Shown: positions 36,916 to 46,123, counted from the first letter of the stretch. The stretch: DNA of 64,000 nucleotides from Methanomethylovorans sp041447285 (GCF_041447285.1 NZ_JBGMEB010000018.1:1-64000); one strand, 5' to 3'. The notes: a model not told the origin generated them from the sequence alone. Made by a program: numbers and translations.

Positions 36916-37013
36916 TGGGACCGCTGAGATTTGAACTCAGGTTCCGGCGTATTCCGCGCACTTTCAAGTACGTCCCGAACGCCGAAGGATGGTCCAGGCT
37001 ACCCTACGGTCCC
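36916..37013 (-). tRNA. tRNA-Pro(CGG) with a 23-nt anticodon-loop intron
   Basis: Reading the minus strand: acceptor GGGACCG pairs with CGGTCCC, T-arm CTGAG/TTCAAAT/CTCAG, D-arm GGGT..TCCT, anticodon stem CGGCG/CGCCG. The loop begins TTCGGG and ends A, giving anticodon CGG with G37. Between positions 37 and 38 lie 23 extra bases (36951-36973) that form their own stem, the canonical archaeal intron site. A73 is not followed by encoded CCA. The 5' end abuts the rpoN stop codon, so it is probably cut from the ribosomal-protein transcript. Confidence 0.8.
36951..36973 (-). other. tRNA-Pro intron
   Basis: The intron folds with cgtact pairing agtgcg (one G-U). It is placed after position 37 because that leaves a seven-base anticodon loop and intact stems. 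Exact bulge-helix-bulge pairing is not perfect by eye. Confidence 0.6.
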
Positions 37014-37202
37014 TTACTGATATGGTGCCAGTGTATCTACAAGCTCTACATGGGACAGGAGCATACGACGGCAACAGTAGCGTGTGATTCCCAGGTCATC
37101 CATGACCTGGGCAGGATCTTCGCCGTCTTTTGTTCTCCTTTTGTATTCATCCCAGCTGCTCGCGATTACTTTTCCACAACTGAAACAACGGACTGGTATC
37201 AT
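37014..37202 (-). CDS. rpoN: RNA polymerase subunit N (Rpo10)
   Basis: A 62-residue RPB10 homologue. The zinc ribbon is formed by CFSCGK and RYCCRRM. MIPVRCFSCGKVI at the start is diagnostic. The TAA stop (37014-37016) is immediately next to the 5' end of tRNA-Pro. It lies 11 bases after rps9. Confidence 0.97.
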   Translation of the reverse strand: MIPVRCFSCGKVIASSWDEYKRRTKDGEDPAQVMDDLGITRYCCRRMLLSHVELVDTLAPYQ

Positions 37203-37213
37203 CTATGTATGCC

Positions 37214-37618
37214 TTACCTGTATGATTTCTGATATTTAGCACGTGCACCAGGTCCACCAAACTTCTTAGTTTCTTTCTGCCTGGAGTCGTTTACAAGGAG
37301 GTTGCGGTCATATGCCATATAAGCATCACGAAGGTTAGTATCATTGGTCCATTCAACTATACCTCTTGCAATGGCTGTTCTTATAGCATTGGCCTGCCCA
37401 ATTATTCCTCCACCACTTACTTTCACATCGATATCTATTCCCTCTGCAATTTCTCCTGCAAGCATCAGGGACTCATAGATCTTCATCTTTGCGAATTCAG
37501 GTTCATATATCTCGACAGGTTTCTTGTTAATGCGAGTTCTTCCTGCCCCTTTCTTGATAGTAGCACGGGCAATTGCGGTTTTGTTCTTACCTGATGAATT
37601 TACTACTTTGTTTGACAT
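37214..37618 (-). CDS. rps9: Small ribosomal subunit protein S9 (uS9)
   Basis: A 134-residue protein: GKNKTAIARATIKKG near the start, GGGIIGQANAIRTAIARGIV in the middle, and the C-terminal KKFGGPGARAKYQKSYR that reaches the P-site. A strong AAGGAGG lies seven bases before the ATG. Part of the rpl18e-rpl13-rps9-rpoN run. Confidence 0.97.
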   Translation of the reverse strand: MSNKVVNSSGKNKTAIARATIKKGAGRTRINKKPVEIYEPEFAKMKIYESLMLAGEIAEGIDIDVKVSGGGIIGQANAIRTAIARGIVEWTNDTNLRDAYMAYDRNLLVNDSRQKETKKFGGPGARAKYQKSYR

Positions 37619-37629
37619 GATAATCCTCC

Positions 37630-38049
37630 TTAGAACTTGCCGCCTATTTTTGTGCTTACATCTCCAAGTCTCATATACTTGTTAGAACTAAGCCTTTTCA
37701 TATTTGCTTCGGCAATCTGTATAATTTCCTTATCCTTTAGTTCAAGAGGAATTCCTACGTGGACCTTCAGGCGTGCCATTGCATCGCGTCCTCTTGCTCT
37801 CCTGTATGGCACCATTCCCCTTACAGTCCTCTTCAGTATACGATCAGGTCTTTTAGGGAAGTGAGGGCCAAATTCAGTTGAGCCGATATCGATCTTATTT
37901 CTGTATTCTGCAATTGTATCGAGCTTGGAACCGGAAATTACTGCCTTTTCAGCATTAACTACGTCAACTTTCTCTCCTGCAAGCAGTCTTTTTGCCACGT
38001 CGCTTGCAAGCCTTCCCAGAATAAGCCCATTGGCATCGATTATTGTCAT
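37630..38049 (-). CDS. rpl13: Large ribosomal subunit protein L13 (uL13)
   Basis: A protein of about 139 residues: IDANGLILGRLASDVAKRLL, FPKRPDRILKRTVRGMVPYR and archaeal-type GIPLELKD. The ATG at 38049 is preceded by AGAGGTG seven bases away, so I prefer it to the GTG at 38058. Twelve bases precede rpl18e's stop. Confidence 0.96.
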   Translation of the reverse strand: MTIIDANGLILGRLASDVAKRLLAGEKVDVVNAEKAVISGSKLDTIAEYRNKIDIGSTEFGPHFPKRPDRILKRTVRGMVPYRRARGRDAMARLKVHVGIPLELKDKEIIQIAEANMKRLSSNKYMRLGDVSTKIGGKF

Positions 38050-38061
38050 CTTCAACACCTC

Positions 38062-38442
38062 TTACTGCAGTATCCTTATTTTAGAGCCCTTGGGGTTCTC
38101 TTCAAGGACCTGCTCGATTGTCAGGTATTTGCCACCAATCTCATTTATCTTATCAATAGCTGTGCCACTGAAATCAAGTGCAGCAATTGTCACTGATGTC
38201 TTCAGCTCACCCGCACCCAGCACTTTGCCGGGGATAAGCACAACTTCTCCTTCCTTAGCATATCTGTTGATCTTACTAAGATTGACCTGAGCATACTTAC
38301 GGCTTGGTTTCTCAAGTCTCTTTGCAATGTCTCTCCAGATAAGAACATCATTATTCCTTGACTCTTCTTTAAGAGTGGATATTAGTTCAGGTATTCTGGG
38401 GTTAGTTTTTCTTGTAATTTTTCTTTGTGTCTTATTTCCCAT
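38062..38442 (-). CDS. rpl18e: Large ribosomal subunit protein L18e (eL18)
   Basis: A protein of about 126 residues: KTNPRIPELISTLKEESR, WRDIAKRLEKPSR and IPGKVLGAGELK. The frame extends to 38505, but the ATG at 38442 follows a strong GGAGGGA and begins with the usual MGNKTQRKIT. It is the first gene of the ribosomal run. Confidence 0.95.
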   Translation of the reverse strand: MGNKTQRKITRKTNPRIPELISTLKEESRNNDVLIWRDIAKRLEKPSRKYAQVNLSKINRYAKEGEVVLIPGKVLGAGELKTSVTIAALDFSGTAIDKINEIGGKYLTIEQVLEENPKGSKIRILQ

Positions 38443-38586
38443 AATGTCCCTCCGCAAGATCATCCGGACCTTACTCACGCGGGTAAACCACGTTCGAACA
38501 TCCATGAGTGTTCTTCAGGGTATTCCATGTCCATAAAGGACATCTGAGTCTTGAATACTATTACTAGTACATAAAGATTGTGTGGC

Positions 38587-39054
38587 TCATTCCATATTTG
38601 GAAACATGCCTGCCATTACTTTAGGATAGATTTTGCTGATGTCGCATCCCATTTCTTTGGCTACAACAAGTGCTGCAACTTCTATATCCACCATGTCCCC
38701 CAAATTTTCCTGTTTCCTGCTTATCAAAGCAGCAACATTCCTGTTGTCCATTCCGGAACAAGCAGTGATCATTGCCATGATCTGTTCTATAAGTGGCTTT
38801 TCATGAAATATGCTTTCTGAAGGACGAAAACCACGAGGTATCTCTATTTTTTCCACATTAAATGTAGGAGCAAGCTTGTTGTCATTCAATTCCAACAGCT
38901 TCAAGCTAAGAGCAGCATCCCTCACCTTTGAAGCATTTTCTGGAGACATCCACTTCAAGCCAAAAGAAAGAGCAAATTCAAAATCCCTTATGGAAATAAA
39001 ACTTGCAGCATGCTGCTTGAATGGTGCTGCTACAACATATAGGAACTCATCCAT
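38587..39054 (-). CDS. DUF2240 family protein
   Basis: A 155-residue protein conserved in methanogens: KWMSPENASKVRDAALSL, PRGFRPSESIFHEKPLIEQI and a C-terminal EVAALVVAKEMGCDISKIYP. The helical, winged-helix-like content suggests nucleic-acid or protein binding, but the function is unknown. It overlaps the upstream gene by one base. Position between SerA and the ribosomal genes suggests a housekeeping role. Confidence 0.78.
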   Translation of the reverse strand: MDEFLYVVAAPFKQHAASFISIRDFEFALSFGLKWMSPENASKVRDAALSLKLLELNDNKLAPTFNVEKIEIPRGFRPSESIFHEKPLIEQIMAMITACSGMDNRNVAALISRKQENLGDMVDIEVAALVVAKEMGCDISKIYPKVMAGMFPNME

Positions 39055-39533
39055 CAGGATCCGCGCCTAATTTCTTCTATTATGGTATCTGCAACTCTCC
39101 CGGCTTCTGTCCTGCCAGGCCCTTCTATCCTATGTATCTGAAGGACTAGCACTTCGTTCTCAAGGATAGCACGTACAAGATAAATATCCCCTCTAAAAGG
39201 CACACGGTTATATTTCCCATCCAGGTAACTATAATTAAGTGTCACCTTGAAATCAATTATACCTTCAGGTTCAATGGTATCGATCATCTGGTCTACATTC
39301 TTATAATTGAGTGGTTCAAAGTCCACTCCATTGCGCACAATTTCTACACTGATCTCTCTTTTTGCCTGTATCCTGTGACCTCTCTGTGCAACAGATTCAG
39401 TGACGAACATTCCGAATTTCCCGTCCATGTTCGCCATCACTTTGACAAAATAAGGAAGATCCGAGTAGTATCGGTACTTCTGCTCGAACTCGATCTCCCT
39501 ATGCGGGAATTTGTGGTATATGCGCTTTCTCAT
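39054..39533 (-). CDS. Conserved methanogen protein of unknown function
   Basis: A 159-residue soluble protein with mixed alpha/beta composition, no signal or membrane segment. Visible blocks include FGMFVTESVAQRGHRIQAKRE, YSYLDGKYNRVPFRGDIYLV and a C-terminal EGPGRTEAGRVADTIIEEIR. I do not recognise a family. The tight overlap with the DUF2240 gene suggests a shared process. Confidence 0.75.
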   Translation of the reverse strand: MRKRIYHKFPHREIEFEQKYRYYSDLPYFVKVMANMDGKFGMFVTESVAQRGHRIQAKREISVEIVRNGVDFEPLNYKNVDQMIDTIEPEGIIDFKVTLNYSYLDGKYNRVPFRGDIYLVRAILENEVLVLQIHRIEGPGRTEAGRVADTIIEEIRRGS

Positions 39534-39590
39534 GGTCTGGACCTTGGATGGGTCATATTACCATATACATCATTTAAATATTTATCTTCA

Positions 39591-41162
39591 TCAGAGCTTG
39601 ACGAGCTTTGCAGTAAGTATTCCATCAACACTACGCATTTCTTCCAGAATGGCAGGTGATACTTCAGAGTCAACATTGAGGGTCATAATTGTAACTCCTC
39701 CTATTGCTGCTCTGCCAACTTGCATTCCAGATATGTTGATGTTGTTCTTGCCAAGTACCATGCAGCATGGTCCTATTACGTTAGGCCTGTTGATGTGCTT
39801 TGCAACTATCATATATCCGGATGGAATAATGTCAACGCGTTCTCCATCGATTCCAATTATTCTAGCTTCGTTTCCTATGATGGTTCCTGCAACAGACACA
39901 GACTCTCCATTGTTGCTTAGTTTGATATGAATCTCAGAAGCCCTTTCTTCGGAAGTTTCTGACTTGCTCTCTCTTACTTCTATCTTTCTTGACTTTGCCA
40001 CTGCAGGTGCATTCACGTAGTTCACGCTGGAGCCCATTGCGCTTTGCAGCATTCCCTTCAAGGCGGCAACTGTAACCGGCCTTGTGTCCTTCTCAGCTAT
40101 CTCTCCATTATATGAGATTTCCACTTTCTCATAACTGGTTCCAAGTAACTGGGCACATACATCTGCCATGGTCTCTGCAAGATTGATATAAGGTGCAAGA
40201 ACTCTCATTACTTCTGGTTTTACAGAAGGTATATTAATTGCATTCTTTGCAGTTCCGCCATTAAGGACTGAAATCACTTCCTCAGCTATGGTGATAGCTA
40301 CATTGATCTGTGCCTCTTCGGTGGAAGCTCCCAGATGAGGTGTCATAATTAGGTTATCACATTCAAGCAAGGGGCTGTCCTTTGGGGGTTCATTGATATA
40401 TACGTCAAGTGCAGCTCCTGCAATCTTGCCACTCTTGAGTGCATCAGCAAGAGCGTCTTCATTGATGATGCCTCCTCGTGCACAATTGATTACCCTTGCA
40501 TTTTTCTTCATGACATTGAATTCTTCAGCATCAAGGATGTTTCTTGTTTCTTTGGTAAGAGGTGTGTGTACTGTGATAAAATCAGCAGCTTCTGCGATCT
40601 CTTTAACTGTAGCAAGCTTTATTCCAAGCTCATGTGCTTTTTCTTTTGAGATGTATGGGTCATAGCCCATTATAGTCATATTGAGCCCTTGTGCCCTTTT
40701 TGCCACTTCTGCCCCAATGCGTCCAAGGCCTATGACTCCCAGGATCTTGCCGTTGACTTCAACACCCATGAAGTTTTTACGTTCCCATTTTCCAGCTTTC
40801 ATGGAAGCGTTTGCCTGAGGTATGTTCCTTGCCATGGACATCATCATAGCGATAGTGTGCTCAGCAGCAGAAAGCATATTTCCTTCTGGTGCATTGGTAA
40901 CGATTATACCTTTTTCAGTAGCTGCTTCAACATCCACATTGTCCACACCTACTCCTGCACGGCCTATGATCTTCAGATTTCTGGTAGCTTCAATAACCTT
41001 TCTTGTAACCTGTGTTCCACTGCGGATAACCAGAGCGTCGTAGTTTACTATTTTTACTGCTAGCTCACTTTCTGACAAGCCCGTGATAACATCTACATCG
41101 AAATGTTTCTGGAGCATTGACAAGCCTTCTTCGGACAATGGATCACTGACTAATATCTTCAT
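39591..41162 (-). CDS. serA: D-3-phosphoglycerate dehydrogenase
   Basis: First enzyme of serine synthesis, 523 residues, long form. NAD-binding GVIGLGRIGAEVAKRA (about 144-158), catalytic Arg in NCARGGIINEDAL, and the His in TPHLGASTEEAQ. An intervening ASB domain (about 315-445) and a C-terminal ACT domain (about 450-523; HINRPNVIGPCCMVLGKNN) follow, the latter suggesting allosteric control. Monocistronic, with 212 non-coding bases upstream. Confidence 0.95.
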   Translation of the reverse strand: MKILVSDPLSEEGLSMLQKHFDVDVITGLSESELAVKIVNYDALVIRSGTQVTRKVIEATRNLKIIGRAGVGVDNVDVEAATEKGIIVTNAPEGNMLSAAEHTIAMMMSMARNIPQANASMKAGKWERKNFMGVEVNGKILGVIGLGRIGAEVAKRAQGLNMTIMGYDPYISKEKAHELGIKLATVKEIAEAADFITVHTPLTKETRNILDAEEFNVMKKNARVINCARGGIINEDALADALKSGKIAGAALDVYINEPPKDSPLLECDNLIMTPHLGASTEEAQINVAITIAEEVISVLNGGTAKNAINIPSVKPEVMRVLAPYINLAETMADVCAQLLGTSYEKVEISYNGEIAEKDTRPVTVAALKGMLQSAMGSSVNYVNAPAVAKSRKIEVRESKSETSEERASEIHIKLSNNGESVSVAGTIIGNEARIIGIDGERVDIIPSGYMIVAKHINRPNVIGPCCMVLGKNNINISGMQVGRAAIGGVTIMTLNVDSEVSPAILEEMRSVDGILTAKLVKL

Positions 41163-41374
41163 CTGTATGTCTCCTGTAATGGATGATATGGTTATGGCGA
41201 TTTAAGCCAATTTCCACCATTTGAGCAAATTTATACATTTCTAACTACTATGCAAGCATATTTAGCAGTTGTTGTTTCAATGTAGAGCAGAAAAGATATT
41301 TTACATACATATATCTTCCTTCTTTACTCTGATGATACCTGTCATATATGCCAGAATCAGATACTAATAATCAA

Positions 41375-42082
41375 CTACTCTTTGAAGCGGAAATATACTC
41401 TTCTGTTATTCTTACCTTTATTTTCGGCTTTGAATACTTCTATATAAGGTATTTCGCCAGTATTTGCAACATGTGTCCCTCCACAAGCCTGCCTGTCTAT
41501 TTCAGGAATTGTGATAACTCTGATGCGTAAGGTTTCTGGAGGAAAAGCATCCTTAAGCTTTACTACTGAAGGTATTTGAAAGGCCTCTTCGCGATCCATT
41601 ATTTCAATGCTTACAGGGATCTTTTTATCAATTATGTTATTAACTTTTGTCTCGTAGGCCTTCAGCTGTTCCCGGTCGAATTCCTCAAGAGAGAAATCCA
41701 CTCTGGTTTTATCCTCAGATAACTGATTCCCGCTGATCTTTGCACCGGTTTCGCTATGTATGATGGCACTTAGGATATGGCATGCCGTGTGGTAGCGCAT
41801 CAGCAAGTATCTCCTATCCCAGTTTATTACTCCTTTTACCGAATCTCCTTCCTTTAAACCAATAATCCCAATTTCGTGGCTTACTTTTCCATCCACTTTC
41901 CTTACGCTAATTACAGGATATTCTTTATCTTCACAGTACAGGAAACCTATGTCGCAAGGCTGGCCTCCGGCTTCAGGATAGAAAGCCGTTTTATCCAAGA
42001 TCACATATTTGTCATCAATGACACTTTTTACAATCGCATTGAACTCTTTAAGATAACAGTCTTCAAAATACAGTTCTTCCAT
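41375..42082 (-). CDS. alaX: AlaX-type alanyl-tRNA editing protein
   Basis: A stand-alone relative of the AlaRS editing domain, 235 residues. It removes serine or glycine from mischarged tRNA-Ala. Zinc ligands are in RYHTACHILSA (HxxxH) and QACGGTHVANTGEI (CxxxH). The Gly-rich FYPEAGGQPCDIG near residue 37 marks the AlaX-M/L group that also has the AlaRS-like beta-barrel part. Confidence 0.92.
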   Translation of the reverse strand: MEELYFEDCYLKEFNAIVKSVIDDKYVILDKTAFYPEAGGQPCDIGFLYCEDKEYPVISVRKVDGKVSHEIGIIGLKEGDSVKGVINWDRRYLLMRYHTACHILSAIIHSETGAKISGNQLSEDKTRVDFSLEEFDREQLKAYETKVNNIIDKKIPVSIEIMDREEAFQIPSVVKLKDAFPPETLRIRVITIPEIDRQACGGTHVANTGEIPYIEVFKAENKGKNNRRVYFRFKE

Positions 42083-42170
42083 GCCTATAAATGATGATGT
42101 ATGACATAAATGTATTTCTTAGGTATCTTTTGCAAAATTTCTAATATCTACAGATTCAATATCTTGAATA

Positions 42171-43460
42171 ATGGCCGAATCCAAGATTTCCATATATCCT
42201 CTGCTTGCTGTTAATTTCATTGGTACCCTTGGTTTGAGCCTTGTTCTTCCCTTTCTTATTTTCCTTGTGGAAAGGTTCGGAGGCAATGCGATTATCTATG
42301 GTCTGACTGCTTCCATGTATCCAATTTTTCAACTATTTGGAGGGCCACTGCTTGGTCGATGGTCTGATATGTATGGTAGAAAGAAAATACTCTTGATAAG
42401 TCAGGTAGGTACTTTCATTTCCTGGATAATTTTTCTGGTTGCTATGTTAATTCCAGTCACCAAGATCATCGATGTTAAATCTGAGATATTGGGTACTTTT
42501 GTCCTCACAGTACCTTTGATTTTTATTTTTATAGCCCGGGCTTTTGATGGTATAACCGGAGGGAATGTATCTGTTGCTAATGCATATCTTGCAGATATCA
42601 CCAGTGATGCAGACAGAAGCAGCGTATATGGTAAGCTTTCAGTTTCAACTAACCTTGGGTTCATATTTGGTCCTGCACTTGCAGGTATATTGAGTGTGAC
42701 AATATACGGTGAAATACTGCCTGTTATTGCTGCAGTTCTTATTTCATTAGTAGGAATTTTGATGATTATTTTTCTACTGCCCGAATCCCCGGAACATACT
42801 ATACACATGGCTCCTCATATTAGGGGCAGTAAAGCAGAATCTGGAATTCTAAAAGAAAACATATATTCTGTATCAAATAAAATGGGTTTTCTAGAAATAA
42901 TGAAAATGCAAGGCATTTTCCGTATTTTGTCCATTTATTTCCTCATATTCCTGGCTTACAATGTTTTCTATACTGCTTTTCCTGTACACGCTGCAAATAA
43001 TCTTAAATGGAATGCAGCTTCCCTTGGCTTATATTTTTCTATCTTGAGTTTGTTGCTTGTCTTTGTTGAAGGACCCTTGCTTTCATGGGTAAGCAAAAGA
43101 TATTCGGATTATTTGCTTCTTACTTCTGGAAGTTTCATGCTAATTGCTAATTTTGTGCTGCTTGTTTACAGTACTGATTTTCTCACATACGTTTCACTGG
43201 TTTTCTTTGCACTGGGTAACGGATTCATGTGGCCTTCACTAATGTCCATCCTCTCCAAAACAACAAAAAAGGAATATCAAGGGGCTGTACAAGGAGTTTC
43301 CACCAGCTTTACAAGCCTGGCAAGCATTGTAGGACTTGTAGCTGGGGGTTTCATGTTCTCTTTTTTTGGTACAGCCACCTTTGTAATTGCAGCTTCGATC
43401 TTATTCGGTGTTTTTCTATTATCTTTAAAACTGGATTCTTCAAAAAAAGAAGACCCATAG
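42171..43460 (+). CDS. Major facilitator superfamily transporter
   Basis: A 429-residue transporter with 12 predicted transmembrane helices. The A-motif GRWSDMYGRKKIL lies after helix 2. The N-terminal half resembles the TetA/drug-H+ antiporter branch (RAFDGITGGNVSVANAYLADI). It is convergent with the small DUF2892 gene. The substrate is not predictable. Confidence 0.85.
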   Translation: MAESKISIYPLLAVNFIGTLGLSLVLPFLIFLVERFGGNAIIYGLTASMYPIFQLFGGPLLGRWSDMYGRKKILLISQVGTFISWIIFLVAMLIPVTKIIDVKSEILGTFVLTVPLIFIFIARAFDGITGGNVSVANAYLADITSDADRSSVYGKLSVSTNLGFIFGPALAGILSVTIYGEILPVIAAVLISLVGILMIIFLLPESPEHTIHMAPHIRGSKAESGILKENIYSVSNKMGFLEIMKMQGIFRILSIYFLIFLAYNVFYTAFPVHAANNLKWNAASLGLYFSILSLLLVFVEGPLLSWVSKRYSDYLLLTSGSFMLIANFVLLVYSTDFLTYVSLVFFALGNGFMWPSLMSILSKTTKKEYQGAVQGVSTSFTSLASIVGLVAGGFMFSFFGTATFVIAASILFGVFLLSLKLDSSKKEDP

Positions 43461-43471
43461 AATAGGTAAAT

Positions 43472-43711
43472 TTACTTTTGATTATTATTCCGATCAGCTG
43501 TGTTGAATCCTATAAGCAAATAAGGTGTACAGTGTCTTGTCATACCTGTAAAAAGTCCTGTGAATGCTACCAACGCTGTAATCCATTTCCATAATCCAGG
43601 TTCTATCAGGTCCATAGCAAGTGTAACTATTGCTACGGAACCTATCAGTGCTCTTAATAACAGATCATATCCTCCCACGTTCTGTTGGGTCAATACTTCT
43701 TTAAGGTTCAC
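43472..43711 (-). CDS. DUF2892 family small membrane protein
   Basis: A 79-residue protein with two hydrophobic helices: NVGGYDLLLRALIGSVAIV and WITALVAFTGLFTGMTRHCTPY. DUF2892 proteins resemble the membrane tail of YgaP-like rhodaneses; function unknown. The frame reaches 43747, but a GTG at 43709-43711 has a perfect AAGGAGGT five bases upstream, so the true start is there. Confidence 0.82.
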   Translation of the reverse strand: MNLKEVLTQQNVGGYDLLLRALIGSVAIVTLAMDLIEPGLWKWITALVAFTGLFTGMTRHCTPYLLIGFNTADRNNNQK

Positions 43712-43797
43712 ACAATACCTCCTTTTTAGCATTAGCAAGTGTCCCAATATTAAGATATGGAATGAATCGCAGATTATCTCACAGTGAAGGAAGAGAT

Positions 43798-44247
43798 ATG
43801 AATAAACATGACAAAGACGTTGATAGTTTACTTGGTTCCCTGCTGGGAAATGAGCTCTTTGCTGTGCTTGCCACTAAAGCTCCGCAATATCCTTATACTA
43901 ACCTTGTGGCTTTTGCAGCTACTGAAGATCTACAAAAATTGTTATTTGTGACCACACGGTCCACACGTAAATATCTTTACCTTATCACCGATGAAAGAGC
44001 TTCTTTGCTTATTGACAATAGGTCAAACCGTTATACTGATCTAAAATATGCAATGGCAGTCAATGCAATGGGAAGGATAAGAGAAATTGACCGTGAGCAA
44101 TATCCAGATCTTTGGGAAATATATCTTCATAAGCATCCTTATCTAAGTGATTTCTTCAGTTCACCTTCATCAGCTCTGATGTGTATGAAAGTAGAAAAAT
44201 ACATCATTGTACAGCAGTTCCAGAATGTAATGGAGATTGATATGTGA
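43798..44247 (+). CDS. Pyridoxamine 5'-phosphate oxidase-fold (flavin-binding) protein
   Basis: A 149-residue split-barrel protein. LGNELFAVLATKAPQYPYTNLVAFA and LLFVTTRSTRKYLYL match the PNPOx-like family that binds FMN, F420 or haem. It is shorter than true PNPOx and lacks its C-terminal residues, so pyridoxal synthesis is unlikely. The frame extends to 43762, but GGAAGAG precedes the ATG at 43798. It is divergent from the DUF2892 gene. Confidence 0.78.
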   Translation: MNKHDKDVDSLLGSLLGNELFAVLATKAPQYPYTNLVAFAATEDLQKLLFVTTRSTRKYLYLITDERASLLIDNRSNRYTDLKYAMAVNAMGRIREIDREQYPDLWEIYLHKHPYLSDFFSSPSSALMCMKVEKYIIVQQFQNVMEIDM

Positions 44248-44339
44248 TGCAATTGAACCCTTTTATCAATGCTCTGTTTGAAAATTTTACACAGTAGTTA
44301 CCAATAATTATATTTATTGCCACATATTATATTTGATTG

Positions 44340-45578
44340 ATGATAATACCAGTGGTTATCCTTTGTCTTGTTTTTTTCCTGACAATTACCAGACAGATAG
44401 GGAATGTTCGGCTTGACCTGTGGCAGATAATGGGTTTGGGTGCTCTTGCTGTGCTGCTGAGTGGTCAGATTCCTCTTCAGGAAGCTATGGAATCTATTAA
44501 TGTTGATGTCATGTTGTTCCTTTTTGGTGTATTCGCAATTGGGCAGGCACTGGAAGCAAGTGGTTATCTTTCTCAGGTCTCATATAATTTCTTTAAAAGT
44601 GCCAAGAACATGGATGCTATTATACTCTTCGTACTCTTTGGAATGGGTTTAGCATCAGCTTTTCTTATGAACGATACTCTGGCAATTATAGGTACTCCCG
44701 TAGTGCTTTTGCTTGCAAGACAACATCAAATCAATCCGAAGGTACTTTTGCTTGCATTGGCTTTTGCAGTGACTACTGGCAGCGTTGCAAGTCCTATCGG
44801 TAATCCTCAGAATCTCTTAATAGCATTAAATAGTGGTATCAAAGACCCTTTTGTAGTCTTTGCCCGATATCTACTGTTACCAACTATAATCAATCTTATA
44901 GTGGTATATTTTGTGCTCAAGTTCTTTTTCAAAGAACATTTTTCTACAAATGTTTTGAACCATTCACAACCTCAGATATGTGATGCAAAACTCGCGGATT
45001 TGTCCAGATTATCGCTTATTTTGCTTATCTCGTTAGTATGTGTGAAGATCCTCATCCAGTTATTTTCCATCTCATTTGATTTCAGGCTAACCTACATTGC
45101 TCTTATAGCTGCTGTTCCGGTACTTGTCTTTAGCAAAAAGAGATTTGAGATCATTAAAAAAATGGATTGGCATACTTTGTTTTTCTTTGCTTCGATGTTC
45201 ATACTCATGGAAAGTGTATGGGACTCAGGTTTTTTTCAGGGAATCCTGGTAAATACAAAACAAAATGTTGTTTCTATTCCTATGATCTTAAGTGTAAGTG
45301 TGGTATTAAGTCAGTTCATTTCGAATGTACCGCTTGTAGCCCTTTACTTACCTATCCTCTCTCATGCTTCAGTAGATACAGGAGGATTATTGGCACTTGC
45401 TGCTGGTAGCACGATTGCAGGAAATCTTTCTGTTCTGGGAGCAGCAAGTAATGTTATCATTATTCATAATGCAGAGAAAAAAGGTAATGTGACACTCAGT
45501 TTTATAGAATTTGCTAAAATCGGAGTGCCTCTTACAATAATCCAAACTGGAGTTTATTGGTTTTTCTTATCCCTTTAG
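44340..45578 (+). CDS. SLC13/ArsB-like anion permease
   Basis: A 412-residue protein with about 11 transmembrane helices. FAVTTGSVASPIGNPQNLLIA is the SNPQN-like signature of the ArsB/NhaD/CitT ion transporter superfamily, with the matching repeat TIAGNLSVLGAASNVI in the second half. FLMNDTLAIIGTP also fits. The ion (arsenite, Na+, sulfate, dicarboxylate) cannot be assigned. A TATA-like ttatatttattg lies about 30 bases upstream. Confidence 0.83.
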   Translation: MIIPVVILCLVFFLTITRQIGNVRLDLWQIMGLGALAVLLSGQIPLQEAMESINVDVMLFLFGVFAIGQALEASGYLSQVSYNFFKSAKNMDAIILFVLFGMGLASAFLMNDTLAIIGTPVVLLLARQHQINPKVLLLALAFAVTTGSVASPIGNPQNLLIALNSGIKDPFVVFARYLLLPTIINLIVVYFVLKFFFKEHFSTNVLNHSQPQICDAKLADLSRLSLILLISLVCVKILIQLFSISFDFRLTYIALIAAVPVLVFSKKRFEIIKKMDWHTLFFFASMFILMESVWDSGFFQGILVNTKQNVVSIPMILSVSVVLSQFISNVPLVALYLPILSHASVDTGGLLALAAGSTIAGNLSVLGAASNVIIIHNAEKKGNVTLSFIEFAKIGVPLTIIQTGVYWFFLSL

Positions 45579-45612
45579 GATTAGTCAGGAACAATCTTCT
45601 TATTTGCTGCAA

Positions 45613-45954
45613 TCAACATTTAGGGTTCAATATGTAAGTCCTGAACACAGCCTTGGCTTTTTCCGGTCCTAACTTTTCGGTGACCAGATCGATAAATACC
45701 TGCATGTAATGGGGAGGCACACAGCTAAGACTTTCGCTTCCGTTTTCAATTAGTGATAGCAAATACTGCAGGTCTTCTAAAGTAAGTTTCTCTAATCTGT
45801 CTTTGAAATCACTCTCATTCACTGCAAAATGGTTTGCAAGAGGCGGTAGGATAGATTTATAGCTAGAACCGGAACCAGCACAGTCCAAGTCATTACACTC
45901 CGGGGCTAGATGTTTTAAGATTTCTATATCTTTTTGAGAAAGCTGTCGTGGCAC
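45613..45954 (-). CDS. Conserved hypothetical protein
   Basis: A 113-residue soluble, mostly helical protein with no recognised domain. It has four cysteines in pairs (ECNDLDC and a near C-terminal NPKC). The start is GTG with GAGGAG eight bases upstream. It converges with the permease gene. Similar small proteins occur in other methanogens as far as I recall, but no function is known. Confidence 0.6.
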   Translation of the reverse strand: MPRQLSQKDIEILKHLAPECNDLDCAGSGSSYKSILPPLANHFAVNESDFKDRLEKLTLEDLQYLLSLIENGSESLSCVPPHYMQVFIDLVTEKLGPEKAKAVFRTYILNPKC

Positions 45955-46113
45955 TTCTATTCTCCTCTTCTCGTTTGTTTTTCTCTTATCTATTATGGTC
46001 CGATGTTATTTACCTACTCCTCTAGGCAATGTGGTTAATAATTATTTTCCAAGTGTTCTTTCTGTAACGATGTCTGTAGTTAATGTAAATAAAAAAATTC
46101 AAACCGCACACTC

Positions 46114-46123
46114 TTATATACTT
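46114..46123 (+). promoter_or_regulatory. TATA box of the Hsp20 gene
   Basis: The motif cttatatact lies about 40 bases upstream of the chosen ATG and predicts a transcript start near 46145, just before the GGTGG ribosome-binding site. Confidence 0.5.

Noticed and set aside
36916..37013. tRNA-Ser with long variable arm
   Set aside because: The extra bases lie in the anticodon loop, not the variable region, and the acceptor and D-arm fit tRNA-Pro.
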